Shown here piece after piece: positions 33,531 through 46,290 of a stretch of 64,000 bases of DNA. The stretch's first letter is position 1. Every line of letters begins with the position of its first letter. Under the pieces are notes generated by a model. The model saw nothing but the letters and a program-made list of their open reading frames with translations, was not told the DNA's origin and made no database searches. The position numbers were made by a program, and so were the translations under genes. The stretch comes from Pomphorhynchus laevis (Eukaryota; Acanthocephala; Palaeacanthocephala; Echinorhynchida; Pomphorhynchidae), in the NCBI GenBank assembly GCA_012934845.2, contig WNNJ02002050.1, forward strand, positions 62,001 to 126,000, read 5' to 3'.

Positions 33531-34739
33531 GTTTTGCATTTTTATCAGACCTGTACAAGCTTTAAAGTCTGTCGCCACTGTTATATTAAAATAATAATAA
33601 CATGCTGGAAAACTTGGATGATCTAGAATCTAGCTAGTCGTTGAAAAATTGCACGAAACTTTCCTGCGAATTTGTAGATTCTTTATTGGTCTGACACTTT
33701 TGAAAATAGATTTCCATACCAGGTCATTAATCTGTGAAATGTAAGGATTTTATATTGCTCTATGCTTTAATCCTAAAAATGTATCTGAAGTCTAGTGTAT
33801 GCACATCGTCAAGAATCATATTAGAACGTATATAACCATAAAACGTATATTGGAATATTTTTAAATTTGGTTTAGAAAATATTTTGAAGATGCTACTTAG
33901 TAGAATATCTCAGCTACTAATAGAACATGGATCGAGAATTTATAGAAACCCTTGGCCCAAATTGTGTAGTTGATATCAAGTCATTAGACCAACCGTGTAT
34001 ATTTGCAGTGATTCAACAAAAGTGATATTTCATATTATTCGACTTAAAGTGCATCAACACAATTTGTGATGAGATTATCTTTACATTGTCAAACCATGTT
34101 ATTTAGTGACCAAGATATATCACTTGTGACTTTTTGCGTTACATCAATTTATTGATAGAATTTGTTTACTTAAATGGTCACGGGAAGAAAGAAACCCATT
34201 TTTTTGATCTTGCTGGATAATTTACATTGAAGGTTATTTTCTAGTATATTAATGAAATACTAAATAAACCATCTAGTTGTTTGTGAAATAATTTTCACAA
34301 ACAACTAATTTCAAATCTAATTTGTTTTTGAAAGTATTTTGAAGATGCTAGAAGTTAGAGAATATTTTCAACTTAAAGTTACATAGGAAAGCCGGGTAAA
34401 CTTTTCATGTTTTTGTAGAGCTTTCAATTTTGTAATTGCTATACAAAATGATCTTTTCAATCTACTTACTCTTTTGTGGTAAATTAAAGTTTGCTTTAAT
34501 TGCGCTAAAATTCCTTAAAGCATTCATTCCAATGTTGAATTGCATTGTGAATTTATATAAAAATAATGTTTCCTCGGTGTATCCTTCTTGGATTTTAGAA
34601 ATTAACTTTTTAAATAATACGTATCGAGAGTGATCAGCTTTCAGAAGGATACTTCATTTGATAAGTCGTCAACTGAAACGATCACTTGTAGTAACAAATG
34701 TATATTCACAACGTATCATAATATACGTTATGATATGAT

Positions 34740-34990
34740 TATTTCGACGTAACATACAATATATTCCGATAGTGAGTTTTGGTAAATGATATAATTATAT
34801 TATATCATTTATTATATATTATATAATAATATAATTATTACATATAATTCTTATTTATATTATCTTTATATAGATATAATATATATGTATATATTATATC
34901 GATATATAATATAGATATTATAGATATAATATATTATATTTCAATATATTATCGATATATATATTATCTATCCAAATAATTATTATTTTT
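34740..34990. repeat. AT-dinucleotide-rich tract
   Basis: Long run of TATAATATAT-like sequence with self-complementary stretches. No gene. Confidence 0.8.
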
Positions 34991-35334
34991 GGATAGATAA
35001 ATTGAGGAAATCTCAACACAAGGATATACTTATCAAGGATTATCAGGTACAGTTATATACTTTACTATGACACGAGAAGATATACAAACCCAGCTATTTG
35101 GTGAATATAAAAATTGATTAAAAATCGTAATTTTAATTACGATATTAAGCGATTGTGATATCAATAGCATTCACTGATACATGTGTTTTTCCTTTCAGCA
35201 CTTGAAAATCGCATTTCCCTTTACATTAAAAAGGAATTTTATAGGAGGACTTTTGTCATAAGCCAAATCCATCATTTCAGATTATATTCTAGTGAAGCTA
35301 ATTGCAGTCGATCTTTATGAATTAACTGATAAAT

Positions 35335-35530
35335 AATAGACTTTGTATCAGAATAAGGGTTAGAAGTCATCAGGATGAACTGCTACGTTATCAGATTTCG
35401 ACCCATAATCCTCGATAGAGATTAGGGGTCGTATTTGGTAGTGGGGCCAAATACGCGCTACTGACGTATTTCCTTTGATGATATTTTATTATATAGTATC
35501 TTATTCTAATACAAAGTATGTTGTCCATAA
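35335..35530. repeat. Dispersed repeat G, copy 2
   Basis: Longest copy. It contains the hairpin GTATTTGG/CCAAATAC around 35432-35456 and the conserved strings listed for copy 1. Confidence 0.65.
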
Positions 35531-36190
35531 TAATATTGTTCATTATCCATATTAATAAAAAAGAGCTGACATGTTTACTTACAAAGTAAACATTTCACAT
35601 CAATTAGTCACTTATCGTTTAAATTTATTTGAAATTCCAATTTTATTATAACACGATACTCTCGACATACAATAATAGCAATAATTATAATTATAATGAA
35701 AAATAATTATTTTTTATTGAATAATTTAAATAATTACAAATTCCATAGAAATTGATCTTTCTATATTCAATTAATGGCGATATATCATAAAAGCATTTTA
35801 ACAGCTACTGACGGCGATTTCAGCAACCAAATTTGAAATATAATTTTGATTTTAGAAAATTGAATGAAATTGTTTATATAAATTCCAGTGCTAATTCAAC
35901 AATTTCATAGTAATTGATTTTTCTAAATTGAGCAAAGCTTTGCTTCGTTCTGTGTGAATATCTTTAAACACAAGATTGCGTAATCTGGAATGTCCCAAAA
36001 GTCCAAAAGTAAACTTCAACCATCAGATCTAAAATTTACTATTTGATCAGTAATTGTAAAATATATATAGTATCTTAATTAATTTTAAAAAACTTAGAAA
36101 TGATCTATTAATAAAATCAAATTTTAATTTAAAACGATAAAAAATATTATTTTTGGAAAGTGAACATTTAAACGCAATTATTCGCATTAA

Positions 36191-36421
36191 TTAGCTAGTT
36201 TGATTCTGGTGATGTAGTGAACTATTCATTAGAAATTGTTCTTGATTTTCCAGTAAATACAGACGATTTTGCGCTTTAGACATGTAGTCTGTAATAGTAA
36301 GAGACGACGGAGTTTCGTTTCTGTGAAATATTTTATATAGCTCAATATCTAATAGATGCACAAAGCTAGAATAGTCGTATCCATTATGAAGCATAGTTGA
36401 CTTATACTGTTTATAATCCAT
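36191..36421 (-). CDS. Unrecognised 76-aa ORF beside the satellite array
   Basis: The frame encodes a hydrophilic, helical-looking peptide (MDYKQYKSTMLHNGYDYSSF, SKAQNRLYLLENQEQFLMN). Codon use is less random than in other short frames here, which is why I list it. The ATG lies ~20 bp from the start of the ~100-bp satellite array. It could be a small gene or a terminal exon; no family recognised. Confidence 0.3.
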   Translation of the reverse strand: MDYKQYKSTMLHNGYDYSSFVHLLDIELYKIFHRNETPSSLTITDYMSKAQNRLYLLENQEQFLMNSSLHHQNQTS

Positions 36422-36439
36422 TATTGCAAAAGACTTTAA

Positions 36440-39400
36440 AATTAAATTTTAATTTGTATATTTTTTGCATGAGCTCCGGAAGCATGATTGCACCATACTG
36501 TTTGAGCTCCGAAAGAATGACTGCACTTTTTATTAATCTTATCTGTTGTATGTGTAATTCTTGCAAATTGTGTAATTTGTGTTACTTTGTATATTTACAG
36601 TTCGAGCTCCGAAGAATGACTGCATCTTTATTAATATTATCTGTTGTAAGTGTAATGTCTGCAAATTGTTTAATTTGTGTTACTTTGTATATTTACTGTT
36701 TGAGCTCCGGAAGAATGACTGCACTTTTTATTAATCTTATCTGTTGTATGTGTAATGTTTGCAAGTTGTGTAGTTTGTTACTTTGAATATTTACTGTTTG
36801 AGTATCGTAAGAATGACTGCACTTTTTATTAATCTTATCTGTTGTATGTGTAATGCTTGCAAATTGTGTAATTTGTGTTACTTAGTATATATACTGTTTG
36901 AGCTCCGAAAGAATGACTGCACTTTTTATTAATCCTATCTGTTGTATGAGTAATGTTTGCAAATTGTGTAGTTTGTGTTACTTTGTATATTTACTGTAGT
37001 GTTTGAGCACCGGAAGAATGACTGCAGTTTTATTAATCTAATCTGTTGTAAGTGCAATGTTTGCGAATTGTTTAATTTGCGTTACTTTGTATTATTTACT
37101 GTTTGAGCTCCGTAAGAATGACTGCACTTTTTAATCTTATCTGTTGTATGAGTAATGGCTGCAAGTTGTGTAGTTTGTGTACTTTGTATATTTACTGTTT
37201 GAGCTTCGGAAGAATGACAGCACTTTTTATTAATCTTATCTGTTGTATGTGTAATGTCTGCAAATTGTGTAATTTGTGTTACTTTGTATATTTACTGTTT
37301 GAGCTCCGGAAGAATGACTGCACTTTTTATTAATCTTATCTGTTGTATGTGTAATAGTTGCAAATTGTGTAGTTTGTATTACTTTGAATATTTACTGTTT
37401 GAGCTCAGGAAGAATGACTGCATATTTTATTAATCTTATCTGTTGTTTGTGTAATGTTTGCAAATTGTGTAATTTGTGTTACTTTGTATATTTACTGTTC
37501 GAGCTCCGAAGAATGACTGCATCTTTATTAATCTTATCTGTTGTATGTGTAATGTCTGCAAATTGTTAAATTTGTGCTACTTTGTATATTTACTGATTGA
37601 GCTCCGGAAGAATGACTGCACTTTTATTAATCTTATCTGTTGCATGTGTAATGTCTGCAAATTGTGTAATTCGTATTACTTTTTATATTTACTGTTTGAG
37701 ATCCGGAAGAATGACTGCACATTTTATTAATATTATCTGTTGTATTTGTAATGTCTACAAATTGTGTAGTTCTTGTTACTTTGTATATTTACTGTATGAG
37801 CTTCAGAAGAATGACTGCACATTTTATTAATCTTATCTGTTGTATTTGTAATGTCTACAAATTGTGTAATTTGTGTTACTTTGTATATTTACTGTTTGAG
37901 CTTCGGAAGAATGACTGCACATTTTATTAATCTTATCTGTTGTATTTGTAATGTCTACAAAATGTGTAACTTGTGTTACTTTGTATATTTACAATTTGAG
38001 CTCCAGTAGAATGACTGCACTTTTTATTAATCTTATCTGTTGTATGTATAATGTTTGCAAATTGTGTAATTTTTGTAACTTTGTATATTTACTGTTTGAG
38101 CCCTGGAAGAATGACTGCACTTTTATTAATATTATCTGTTGTATGTGTAATGTCTACAAATTGTGTAATTTGTGTTACTTTGAATATTTACCGTTTGAGC
38201 TCCAGAAGAATGACTGTAATTTATTAATCTTATCTGTTGTATGTGTAATGTCTGCAAATTGTTAAATTTGTGCTACTCAGTATATCTACTGTTTGAGCCC
38301 CTGACGAATGACTGCACTTTTATTAATCTTATCTGTTGTATTTGTAATGTCTGCAAATTGTGTAATTTGTGTTACTTTGTATATTTACTGTTTGATCCCC
38401 GGAAGAATGACTGCAATTTATTAATCTTATCTGTTGTATGTGTAATGTCTGCAAATTGTTTAATTTGTGTTACTTTGTATATTTACAGTTCGAGCTCCGA
38501 AGAATGACTGCATCTTTATTAATATTAACTGTTGTATGTGTAATAGTTGCAAATTGTGTAGTTTGTGTTACTTTGTATATTTACTGTTTGAGCTCCGGAA
38601 GAATGTCTGCATTTTTATTAATTTTATCTGTTGTATTTGTAATGTCTACAAATTGTTTAATTCGTGATACTTTGTATATTTACTGTTTGAGCTCCGTAAG
38701 AATGACTGCACTTTTTAATCTTATCTGTTGTATGAGTAATGGCTGCAAGTTGTGTAGTTTGTGTACTTTGTATATTTACTGTTTGAGCTTCGGAAGAATG
38801 ACAGCACTTTTTATTAATCTTATCTGTTGTATGTGTAATGTCTGCAAATTGTGTAATTTGTGTTACTTTGTATATTTACTGTTTGAGCTCCGGAAGAATG
38901 ACTGCACTTTTTATTAATCTTATCTGTTGTATGTGTAATGTCTGCAAATTGTGTAATTTGTGTTAATTTGTATATTTATTGTATGAGCTCCGGAAGAATG
39001 ACCGCATTTTGTTATTAATCTTATCTGTTGTATTTGTAATGTCTGCAAATTGTGTAATTTGTGTTACTTTGTATATTTACTGTTTGATCCCCGGAAGAAT
39101 GACTGCACTTTTATTAATCTTATCTGTTGTATGTGTAATGTCTGCAAATTGTTTAATTTGTGTTACTTTGTATATTTACAGTTTGAGCTACAGAAGAATG
39201 ACTGCACTTTTTATTAATCTTATCTGTTGTATGTGTAATGTATGCAAATTGTGTAGTTTGTGTTACTTTGTATATTTACTGTTTGAGCTCTGGAAGAATG
39301 ACTGCACATTTATTAATCTTATCTGTTGTATGTGTAATGTCTGCGAATTGTTTAATTTGTGTTACTTTGTATATTTACAGTTTGAGCTCCAGAAGAATGA

Positions 39401-40146
39401 CTGCACTTTTTATTAATCTTATCTGTTGTATGTGTAATGTTTGCAAATTGTGTAATTTGTGTTACTTTGTATATTTACTGTTTGCGCTCAGGAAGAATGA
39501 CTGCACTTTTATTAATCTTATCTGTTGTATTTGTAATGTTAGGAAATTGTTAAATTTGTGTTACTTTGTATATTTACCGTTTGAGCGCCGGAAGAATGTC
39601 TGCACTTTTATTAATCTTATCTGTTGTATGTGTAATAGTTGCAAATTGTGTAGTTTGTATTACTTTGTATATTTACCGTTTGAGCTCCAGAAGAACGACT
39701 GCACTTTTATTTATCTTATCTATAGTATGTGTAATGTCTGCAAATTGTTAAATTTGTGTTACATTGTATATTTACTGTTTGAGCTCCAGAAGAATGACTG
39801 CACTTTTTATTAATCTTATCTGTTGTACGTGTAATGTCTACAAATTGTTAAATTTCTGTTACTTTGTATATTTATTGATTGAGCTCCGGAAGAATGACTG
39901 CACTCTTATTAATCTTATCTGTTGCAAGTTTAATGTCTACAAATTGTGTAATTTTTGTTACTTTGTATATTTACTGTTTGCGCTCAGGAAGAATGACTGC
40001 ACTTTTTATTAATCTTATCTGTTGTTTGTGTAATGTCTGCAAATTGTGTAATTTGTGTTACTTTGTATATTTACAGTTTGACCTCCGGAAGAATGACTGC
40101 ACTTTTTATTCATCTTATTTGTTAAATGTGTAATGTTTGCAAATTA
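36440..40146. repeat. Satellite array of ~100-bp units, about 37 copies
   Basis: The unit holds TTTGAGCTCCGGAAGAATGA, CTGCACTTTTTATTAATCTT, ATCTGTTGTATGTGTAATG, TCTGCAAATTGTGTAATTTG and TGTTACTTTGTATATTTACTG-like ends. Units vary from about 97 to 101 bp with scattered changes. A 254-bp block at 37101-37354 recurs unchanged at 38685 onward, showing unequal exchange over ~16 units. Many overlapping Cys-rich frames exist only because the unit lacks stops in some frames. Confidence 0.95.
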
Positions 40147-40675
40147 CATTTGATCTTTCGCTTTAAATACTTTTGATCAATTAATTTATATTATCTAATA
40201 TTTTTTGTAATTTATTTGCTTTTGATGATGAAATACTAATCTTATAATCCAACATAACGAAAGCAAATAACGATGGCATTACAATATCATCATTTATGTT
40301 TTATTTTTAAATTTCAAATTTATCGAATGATTGACAAGCTTTTTCAGCAAATTTGCAATTTTTGCCATGCAAATTGGAGTTTTGAATTTATTAAATGAAG
40401 TTCATTATACGTGAAATTTCGCATTGAATTTTTTTTTACTTTTGGTTATTGAATCCCTTTGTCGTAATTCATAATCTTTTTATGTTATTTAATATTTTTC
40501 TGTAATTTATTAACTGTTTTTGATTAAATACGCGTTTACATTCCGGCACAAAGATGTTCGATTATTATTTGGCTTAGAAGCAGTTACTCGAATCCTGGTC
40601 CATAAGCTTATCGAGAAAATTACTTCACTAATAAAATGTGTTACTCACGTCATACACTACCACGTTTCTAAATAA
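40147..40675. other. AT-rich DNA without recognised features
   Basis: Lies between the satellite array and the 3' tail of LINE-A copy A5. No gene seen. Confidence 0.5.
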
Positions 40676-41546
40676 ACAAATAAAGGTTTTTTTAAAACTA
40701 TAAATAACAGAGAACATGACATGAAGGAAGCTAAGAAAAACAGTCACAATTCAGACTTGACCAAAACTTCAATCTTCAATTCCAGTCTTCTTTCTGTACA
40801 GCCTTCGGTCCAGTGGGATCTGAGCCCTCCAGCCAATCCAACATTCCGCTCATCAACTGAACCACCCGGGGTCTTTCACCCCCTTAAGAGTCCAATCAAG
40901 ACGGACTATGCTGGGTAATCGAGAGACGAGGACCTTAAGAAACCTTAGCCTCTGCTCGAGGGAGGTCCTCTAGAAAAGAAGACTAATCCCGAGATAGCCC
41001 AGGTGCCCCAGAGGCGCACCTGGGTTTTCTCTTTCAATAACAGATGCTGAGCCCGCTTTAGGGCCCACCTAGCTCTTTTCAGGATACGTCATCGTCTATC
41101 CAGGTCGGCCTTCGCCGACCAGTTCACCGTAACGATGAACCCCATATATTTTACTCGACTCGTGAAGACAGATAGGGGTTGATTAGTCAAAGTGGAGGAG
41201 AGTGCAGAGAATGCTAATCTCTTAAGTTTTTGCTTTGTTGCATAGGCGCCATGGAAGACATCCACCTGCGATTTGGCGGAGTTTAAAATAAGATTGGACT
41301 TGGGTAACTGGTCTTTTAATCTTAAAAACAAACGGTTGATGTTCAGGACAACGTCTTTGAACCTGCATCCAGAGAACAGGGTTGTGGCATCATAAGCGTA
41401 TACCACTAGACGTTGTTCCCGTTTAAAATTTTTGAAGAGTTCGATGGAGGCAGCAATAAACAAGATAGGAGAAAGGGGGATCCTTGGGGCACACCTGTAA
41501 TAGGGTAGAACTGACGCGAATCGGGGTCATCTTCAAAATAGAATTG

Positions 41547-42233
41547 CTAGGGGTACAGCAGTATCTCCACCCTGTTAACAATTCTCGCAGGCAACCCGAG
41601 GGACCTGAAAGTAGAGATAACAAGGGGAATGGAGATGCGGTCAAATGCAGCAGAAAAATCAAGGAAAACAGCCACAGCAAGTTGATGACTATTCTCCTGA
41701 CAAAACCGATGCACTTCACCAACCACTGAATGGACCGAGCGACCTTTGACGAATCCATTGAAACCTGGTGGGATTAAATTACGCATACTCAAATGAACGC
41801 GGATTCTACGCGCAAGCGCTTTTTCGTAGATCGTGATGAGGGAATTTTGAATCGATATGGGCCGCAGGTCTTTAGGACAAGAGACCGGATTTTTCTTAGG
41901 TAAAAATATTCGTCTACTAATGTTGATGTCAAATACATAGGATGGGACCGCTAATAGCATTGTAACAGCCACTTCTCTTCTTTGATCGGCTGTCAAAAGC
42001 TGACAGCCACGAGAAGAGAGTGGAGCAACGGATTTGGAGGTGCACGGAAGCAGTCCCCAGGAGTAAAGAATATCTGAGACAGATAAATCTCTACTCCTAA
42101 AGTTTCCCCAAGGTGGGATTGGGTCAGGTGATTGAGTGGCTTTATAATTATGTAGGGATAGTGACTCCTCCAAAACTTTATCAAGACCTATTTTACCAAT
42201 CCAACTCCAATGCCCTTTCCTTCCAACAGACAA
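41547..42233 (-). pseudogene. LINE-A RT N-terminal half (copy A5)
   Basis: 228 codons carrying RT fingers and motif A (VAVFLDFSAAFDRISIPLVI). It starts inside the linker (MSVGRKGHWSWIGKIGLDKV). The frame ends before motif B, which continues in the frame at 41423-41758. Non-functional as it stands. Confidence 0.75.
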
Positions 42234-43101
42234 ACTTCTCCTTCTTGAATATCTTCCAGAAGGAAGACTGGGCTAGGTTAAGGGAAGCAATGCTTACCCT
42301 ATCCTTGCCCGGTTGGAACCTATACCCAGAGTTCCAATATTCTATCGAGAGCACCTGCCTGGCAGAAGCAAAGAGATTGGTAAGACGGAGCATGTTTGCT
42401 AAGGTCTTGAGTTTTGTCGGAGTGGGACTGCAAATACGCCCTTTATAGGCTATCGAAAGCATCGCGGTAGCTTGCAACGAGATGTAGGAATTAAATTCGG
42501 TTAGACCCTCATTCCCAATTCGGGAGAAGCGTTGGATAGCTGCTTGAAAGAAAGCCACTTTGATAGGATCAAAGTGGAATCTCCTTCTAAGCAGCGTATC
42601 TTCTTCTATTCGCCAGCGAATCAAGCCATGAGAGGTGAACAGATGTTGTCGCGATTGCTCCGTACAGTGGGATTTCAACAGCCACCTCTCATGGAGCAGT
42701 AATAAGTCGATGAGTGAATATGTTGATTTGCAATGAAAGATGGGGGACGGTGGTTTGTGAATAAGATAACCTTTCCTGGCTCTGCGGAGTTCTGCATTAA
42801 TCCAACCAGTTATGTTGTTGAAGTCACCAAGTACCATGTCATAGCCGCTATCAATATTCCTATCCAGGAGGTCACGGTTCTTGTGAATTTCCTCCGGACG
42901 AATGTAGACATTGGCTAGACTGAGGCGATTACCGTTCTTACAAAGTGAAACTACTAAAGAAGATAGGGCTGGACATGAATAGTTAAGTAGGAGAGACGAT
43001 CTTAAGGAGCATTTAACTAGGGTTAACAGACCTTGAAATGAGGAGGAGTGAGATGGGTATTGTACGGAGTATAGTAGGAACAAATGTGCTTTGGTATGCA
43101 T
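42193..43101 (-). pseudogene. LINE-A endonuclease to RT linker (copy A5), long frame
   Basis: 302 codons and one of the longest single frames of LINE-A here. It includes LLTLVKCSLRSSLLLNYSCP, the catalytic-type LGDFNNITGW, and a downstream linker SFWKIFKKEKFVCWKERALE leading to RT. The first catalytic blocks (LNILQLNSGGAS) lie upstream in another frame near 43200. Confidence 0.75.
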
Positions 43102-45045
43102 CGAGTAATGTCCTGGGGGAGACGGATAGACCGCGTCTCCTGTAGGACTATAACATCTGCATCTCTACCAGATAGTAAGTCTAAGGGCAGAAGCTCCTCC
43201 CGAATTCAACTGAAGGATATTCAGTGAAAAAGGCTCACGAGTACTCTGCATTGTGTTAGGTAAGCTGGGTGGGATTTCCTCAACCCTAGACGTAGCTAGG
43301 TATGGAAGGGTTACTACATCCCCCATTAGCGCCATCCAGATTGGGCACTTGCCCACGGTCAATATCTTGATTTTCCTTTGAGGCTGTATTTTTACCCTTT
43401 AATAACCTCCTAATCTTAATAGGGGAAACGGTAGGGGCCGAGGCTCACCTTTTCTTTGATTCAGGGATTATGGGTTTTGGAAGGACTGAGCTGGAGTATA
43501 GGGCCCCAGTAAGGATCGAGATCAGGTCCTCCAATGTTTTAACAGCGGCGTTGATCTTTATGTCAGTTAGTCTCATTAACTCGATCTCCGACATTTAAGA
43601 ACATATATTCGAAAAGGTGCCTTCTTTTTTCTTTTCCTGCTGATTAGAAAAGGCGTCCCTGTATGTTTTAAAATAAGAGCCTTTTCGGGACCACGAGGGG
43701 TCGGACCCCCCGCAATTAGAGCACAGGGGAGAGAGTCATCTCTTCCTTCATTCAAGACTCTGGCACGAGGTGCCGCAGACCCCGCAAGTCCTTGATCTTG
43801 AAAATCTTGAAGACCAGTGCCCTCATTCATGGCACTGGTCACAATGATGGTAAATGAAATTATCCAAAGAAAGTAACTCAAAATCCAGATTATAACCAAA
43901 GAACGGGTTGAAGTTTGACAATGACAGAAGATCAGCTTGCTCCACGGGGTCTGAACCGAACCCTATCGGAAGAGGGAAACCACTCTTCCCAATGAGTTGC
44001 CGAAAGCTGAAAATCTTGAAACACGACTTTAAATTAGCAACGTCGGTTTCATCAAGGTGAGACTATAGGTTGGTAATTTTAATCAAAGCCATAATAGGCT
44101 TAATTTCCAAGGAACCAAGTTCTTTAAAGTTCTATTTGAAGAAAGTTTCATATTGTTTCAATAAATCTGAAGTTGCAAAGAATATTTTAATCTGCGTAAC
44201 ATATAATCTTACAGAATTATATAGAATTCTGTTTAGAAATAACTCCGTAAATTTTCTCAAAAAGATTTGGAATAACTTGTGTCGTTCTTGTGGCTGTTTT
44301 AAAGTTATCACCACTATATTTTTTTGTTTTGGGATTGGGGGGAGTACCCCCGCCCCCTGAAAATCATTATAAACAGTACTGACCTTGATGTTGACTGGCA
44401 CTGCGAAATTAATTGTCTTACCTCCATCCACATCAACTAATATGCAGGTATTTGTAAGCGTTTTGTCGTTTTTGTTAGAATCCGTTAATGCTCCGATAGT
44501 ACTCACTTGTTGCATCACTCTCTAATCATGTGTGATTATCACGTTTCTTGCACTTCATAATGTTTAATAATAAAGATTTTATTAAAAAATTCAACCGTAT
44601 GTGAAAACAATTGTCAGAAATTAGAATATATAAGCAAAAATCGAAGGATTAGTACCACATTAGGAGAGGATTCTAGCAGACGGAGGCCAGCGGTCTTATC
44701 GCATGATCTCCATACCTCCCTTCTGTTCGAACACATCACCTCCTTCAAAGCTTTGTTCTTCTAGTCTGAAGGAGCCTTCCACTCGCTGTCTTCTTAAAGA
44801 ACTTACGCTTCCGAACTCCACACCGCAGCCAAGGCCATTGCAGGTGAGACACCCTCGGAACTTAGCAGAGAAGTTTAGTGGTACTAAGTTTGCTTTGTAG
44901 TAAAGATTATTTTCTTTTGAATTTCCAACACGTTACTGTATCAGAAAAACAACCACAACCAGAAGCCCAAGCTTTTTTAGAACCATTCTTTTTTCCACAC
45001 TACAGAAGTAGTAATTTCCAGAATCGTTGTTGTCCTCCATCAGCG

Positions 45046-45348
45046 CTATAGTCGCAAGGTAGTCATTCCCATAACCATTGCGTCATTGCTTCTGTTATCT
45101 GATAAAACATCAATTACACCGACAATATTAAAGGTATCTTCAGTGTCAACCTCTGAACTATAAGCCCAGGTGTCCTCACAATCCTCATCACTGTCCTTTC
45201 CAGTTCTGCTATCAATAAGAGCATCATCACACTCTCTTTCGGTTTCGATTCTGCTATCATGCAGGTCTTCAGATCGTTCATCTGCATCGTCGATCTTCGT
45301 AATGTTTAATCCTAATGTCGATCTTCGTAATGTCTGTGTTGTATGACA
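45046..45348 (-). CDS. Unrecognised acidic ORF without start codon, possible exon
   Basis: About 100 codons between stops on the minus strand, with no early Met. It reads ITKIDDADERSEDLHDSRIE, then RTGKDSDEDCEDTWAYSSEV and DTFNIVGVIDVLSDNRSN. This acidic, low-Phe composition differs from neighbouring chance frames. It may be an internal exon or the acidic N-terminus of a decayed transposase. A 16-bp string (CATTACGAAGATCGAC) is duplicated at its 5' end (45285-45335). Confidence 0.3.
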   Translation of the reverse strand, partial: CHTTQTLRRSTLGLNITKIDDADERSEDLHDSRIETERECDDALIDSRTGKDSDEDCEDTWAYSSEVDTEDTFNIVGVIDVLSDNRSNDAMVMGMTTLRL

Positions 45349-45529
45349 CTAGGGCAACGAGTATCAATAGAACCGCAACACTTTTTTACATGACATTTCG
45401 TGGAAAAGCAAAAATGACAGATTTTTTATTTTGTTGTAAAAGAGGTCGAATTGACATTTAGATGGGTACTAATAAAAACTTATCATATTTATTTTGCAAT
45501 GAATTATTATCATTTATTTAAGTATTATA

Positions 45530-45605
45530 TGAGCTGGATCAAAGAAATAAGGAAAATTTTATTGATATTTCGCTAACCTCTGTTAGCATCTTCAGAAAAT
45601 TACAA
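45530..45605 (-). repeat. Hammerhead-like repeat (copy m)
   Basis: Partial copy from GAGCTGGATC onward. The minus-strand core 45564-45595 has intact CTGAAGA and GAAATATC. Its stem GCTAAC/GTTAGC has the loop AGAG instead of AGAA. Confidence 0.85.
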
Positions 45606-45727
45606 TGTCTTTTTTAATTAATTATTATTTTTTATTTAATTATTTTTTAATATTGTAAAAAACATTTATAAAAATATAGAATAATTTAAATAATTTAATT
45701 ATTTAATTATTATAAAATATACAATAA

Positions 45728-45975
45728 TTTTCTGAAAATTAGAGTGAAACAATAAAGAACAGCTGGTTATCGCTAACAACAGTAGCACGTGCTCAAAGAA
45801 ATTGCGGTGATCGTTTTGAACATTTTTATATAAGCATGTAAATTTTAAAGAACATTGTAATTTTCTGAAGATGCTAACAGAAGTTAGCGAAATATCAAAA
45901 ATAATTTCTTCTTTTCTTTGATCCAGCTCCAATAATTATTTATCAATAATGGATCAGTATCAACTATTTAAAATA
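45728..45975 (+). mobile_element. Retrozyme-like unit with intact core (copy n)
   Basis: The body (CAGCTGGTTATCGCTAACAA, GCGGTGATCGTTTTGAAC, TATATAAGCATGTA) is followed by the terminal repeat. The core (45865-45896) reads on the plus strand: CTGAAGA, GCTAAC-AGAA-GTTAGC, GAAATATC. The left end repeats AATTTTCTGAAAAT as a remnant of the other terminal repeat. Confidence 0.7.
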
Positions 45976-46290
45976 TAATATTTAAATTTTATTATACCGA
46001 ATTTATAAAGTAGGATCAAATAGTTTAACTTTTTAATAAGGATATTATATGTCTTATCAGGACGGTTTCGTTGACATTTTTTTGACACATTTGAATGAAA
46101 AATTGGCAACAATAAAAACCCAATCGATAACGACTTTTAAATAAAAGCGGCACTTGAAATGCACCAGTGAGTTTATTAAAACTTCAAAACGATCATTATT
46201 TCCATTATTACGTCTAACAGTAAATGAACGGTAATATGGTATAAGTATCATTCGTTTGTTTCAAAGCGTTGTCAAAATTATAATATACTC

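Larger units (their letters stand above)
31600..33830 (+). repeat. ~310-bp interspersed repeat, four partial or full copies
   Basis: Shared strings are GAAATAGATTTCCAGA, GTGTCTGCAAACTAGTGTAC, GAGCCAGTTGCAACA, GCACTGAGCACTAA and GTTGAACAATTGCACGAAAC. Copies: 31636-31945 and 31946-32100 in near-tandem, 32620-32990, and 33595-33830. No coding frame. The family is unknown to me. A LINE RT remnant separates the third and fourth copies. Confidence 0.7.
33831..36190. other. Gene-poor DNA
   Basis: Apart from the AT tract and repeat G copy 2 (35335-35530) I see no coding signal. Two short strings resembling the hammerhead repeat (TTTTGAAGATGCTA near 33890 and 34339) lack the second half of the core. 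Confidence 0.5.
40676..44580 (-). mobile_element. LINE-A copy A5, nearly full length
   Basis: ORF1 block 44132-44518 (VLPPIPKQKNIVVITLKQP, ERHKLFQIFLRKFTELFLNR). A decayed ORF1 tail lies between 44100 and 43400. ORF2 endonuclease in frame 42193-43101 (VYIRPEEIHKNRDLLDRNID, MVLGDFNNITGWINAEL). RT in frames 41547-42233 and 41089-41463 (PKDLRPISIQNSLITIYEKA, DFSAAFDRISIPLVIS; VYAYDATTLFSG, where the YADD box has changed). RT C-terminus to 40790. Tail of TTTATTTG type at about 40680. Long frames suggest moderate age. Confidence 0.85.

Noticed and set aside
33880-34370. TTTTGAAGATGCTA strings as extra hammerhead repeats
   Set aside because: The GAAA box and the stem partner are absent.
36397-40133. 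Many overlapping Cys-rich open frames (60-191 codons)
   Set aside because: They are by-products of a tandem satellite whose unit is nearly a multiple of three and lacks stops; frames switch at each length change and no homologue is known to me.
44703-44900. 65-codon Ser/Pro-rich frame upstream of LINE-A copy A5
   Set aside because: No family match; composition and context fit non-coding or leader DNA.
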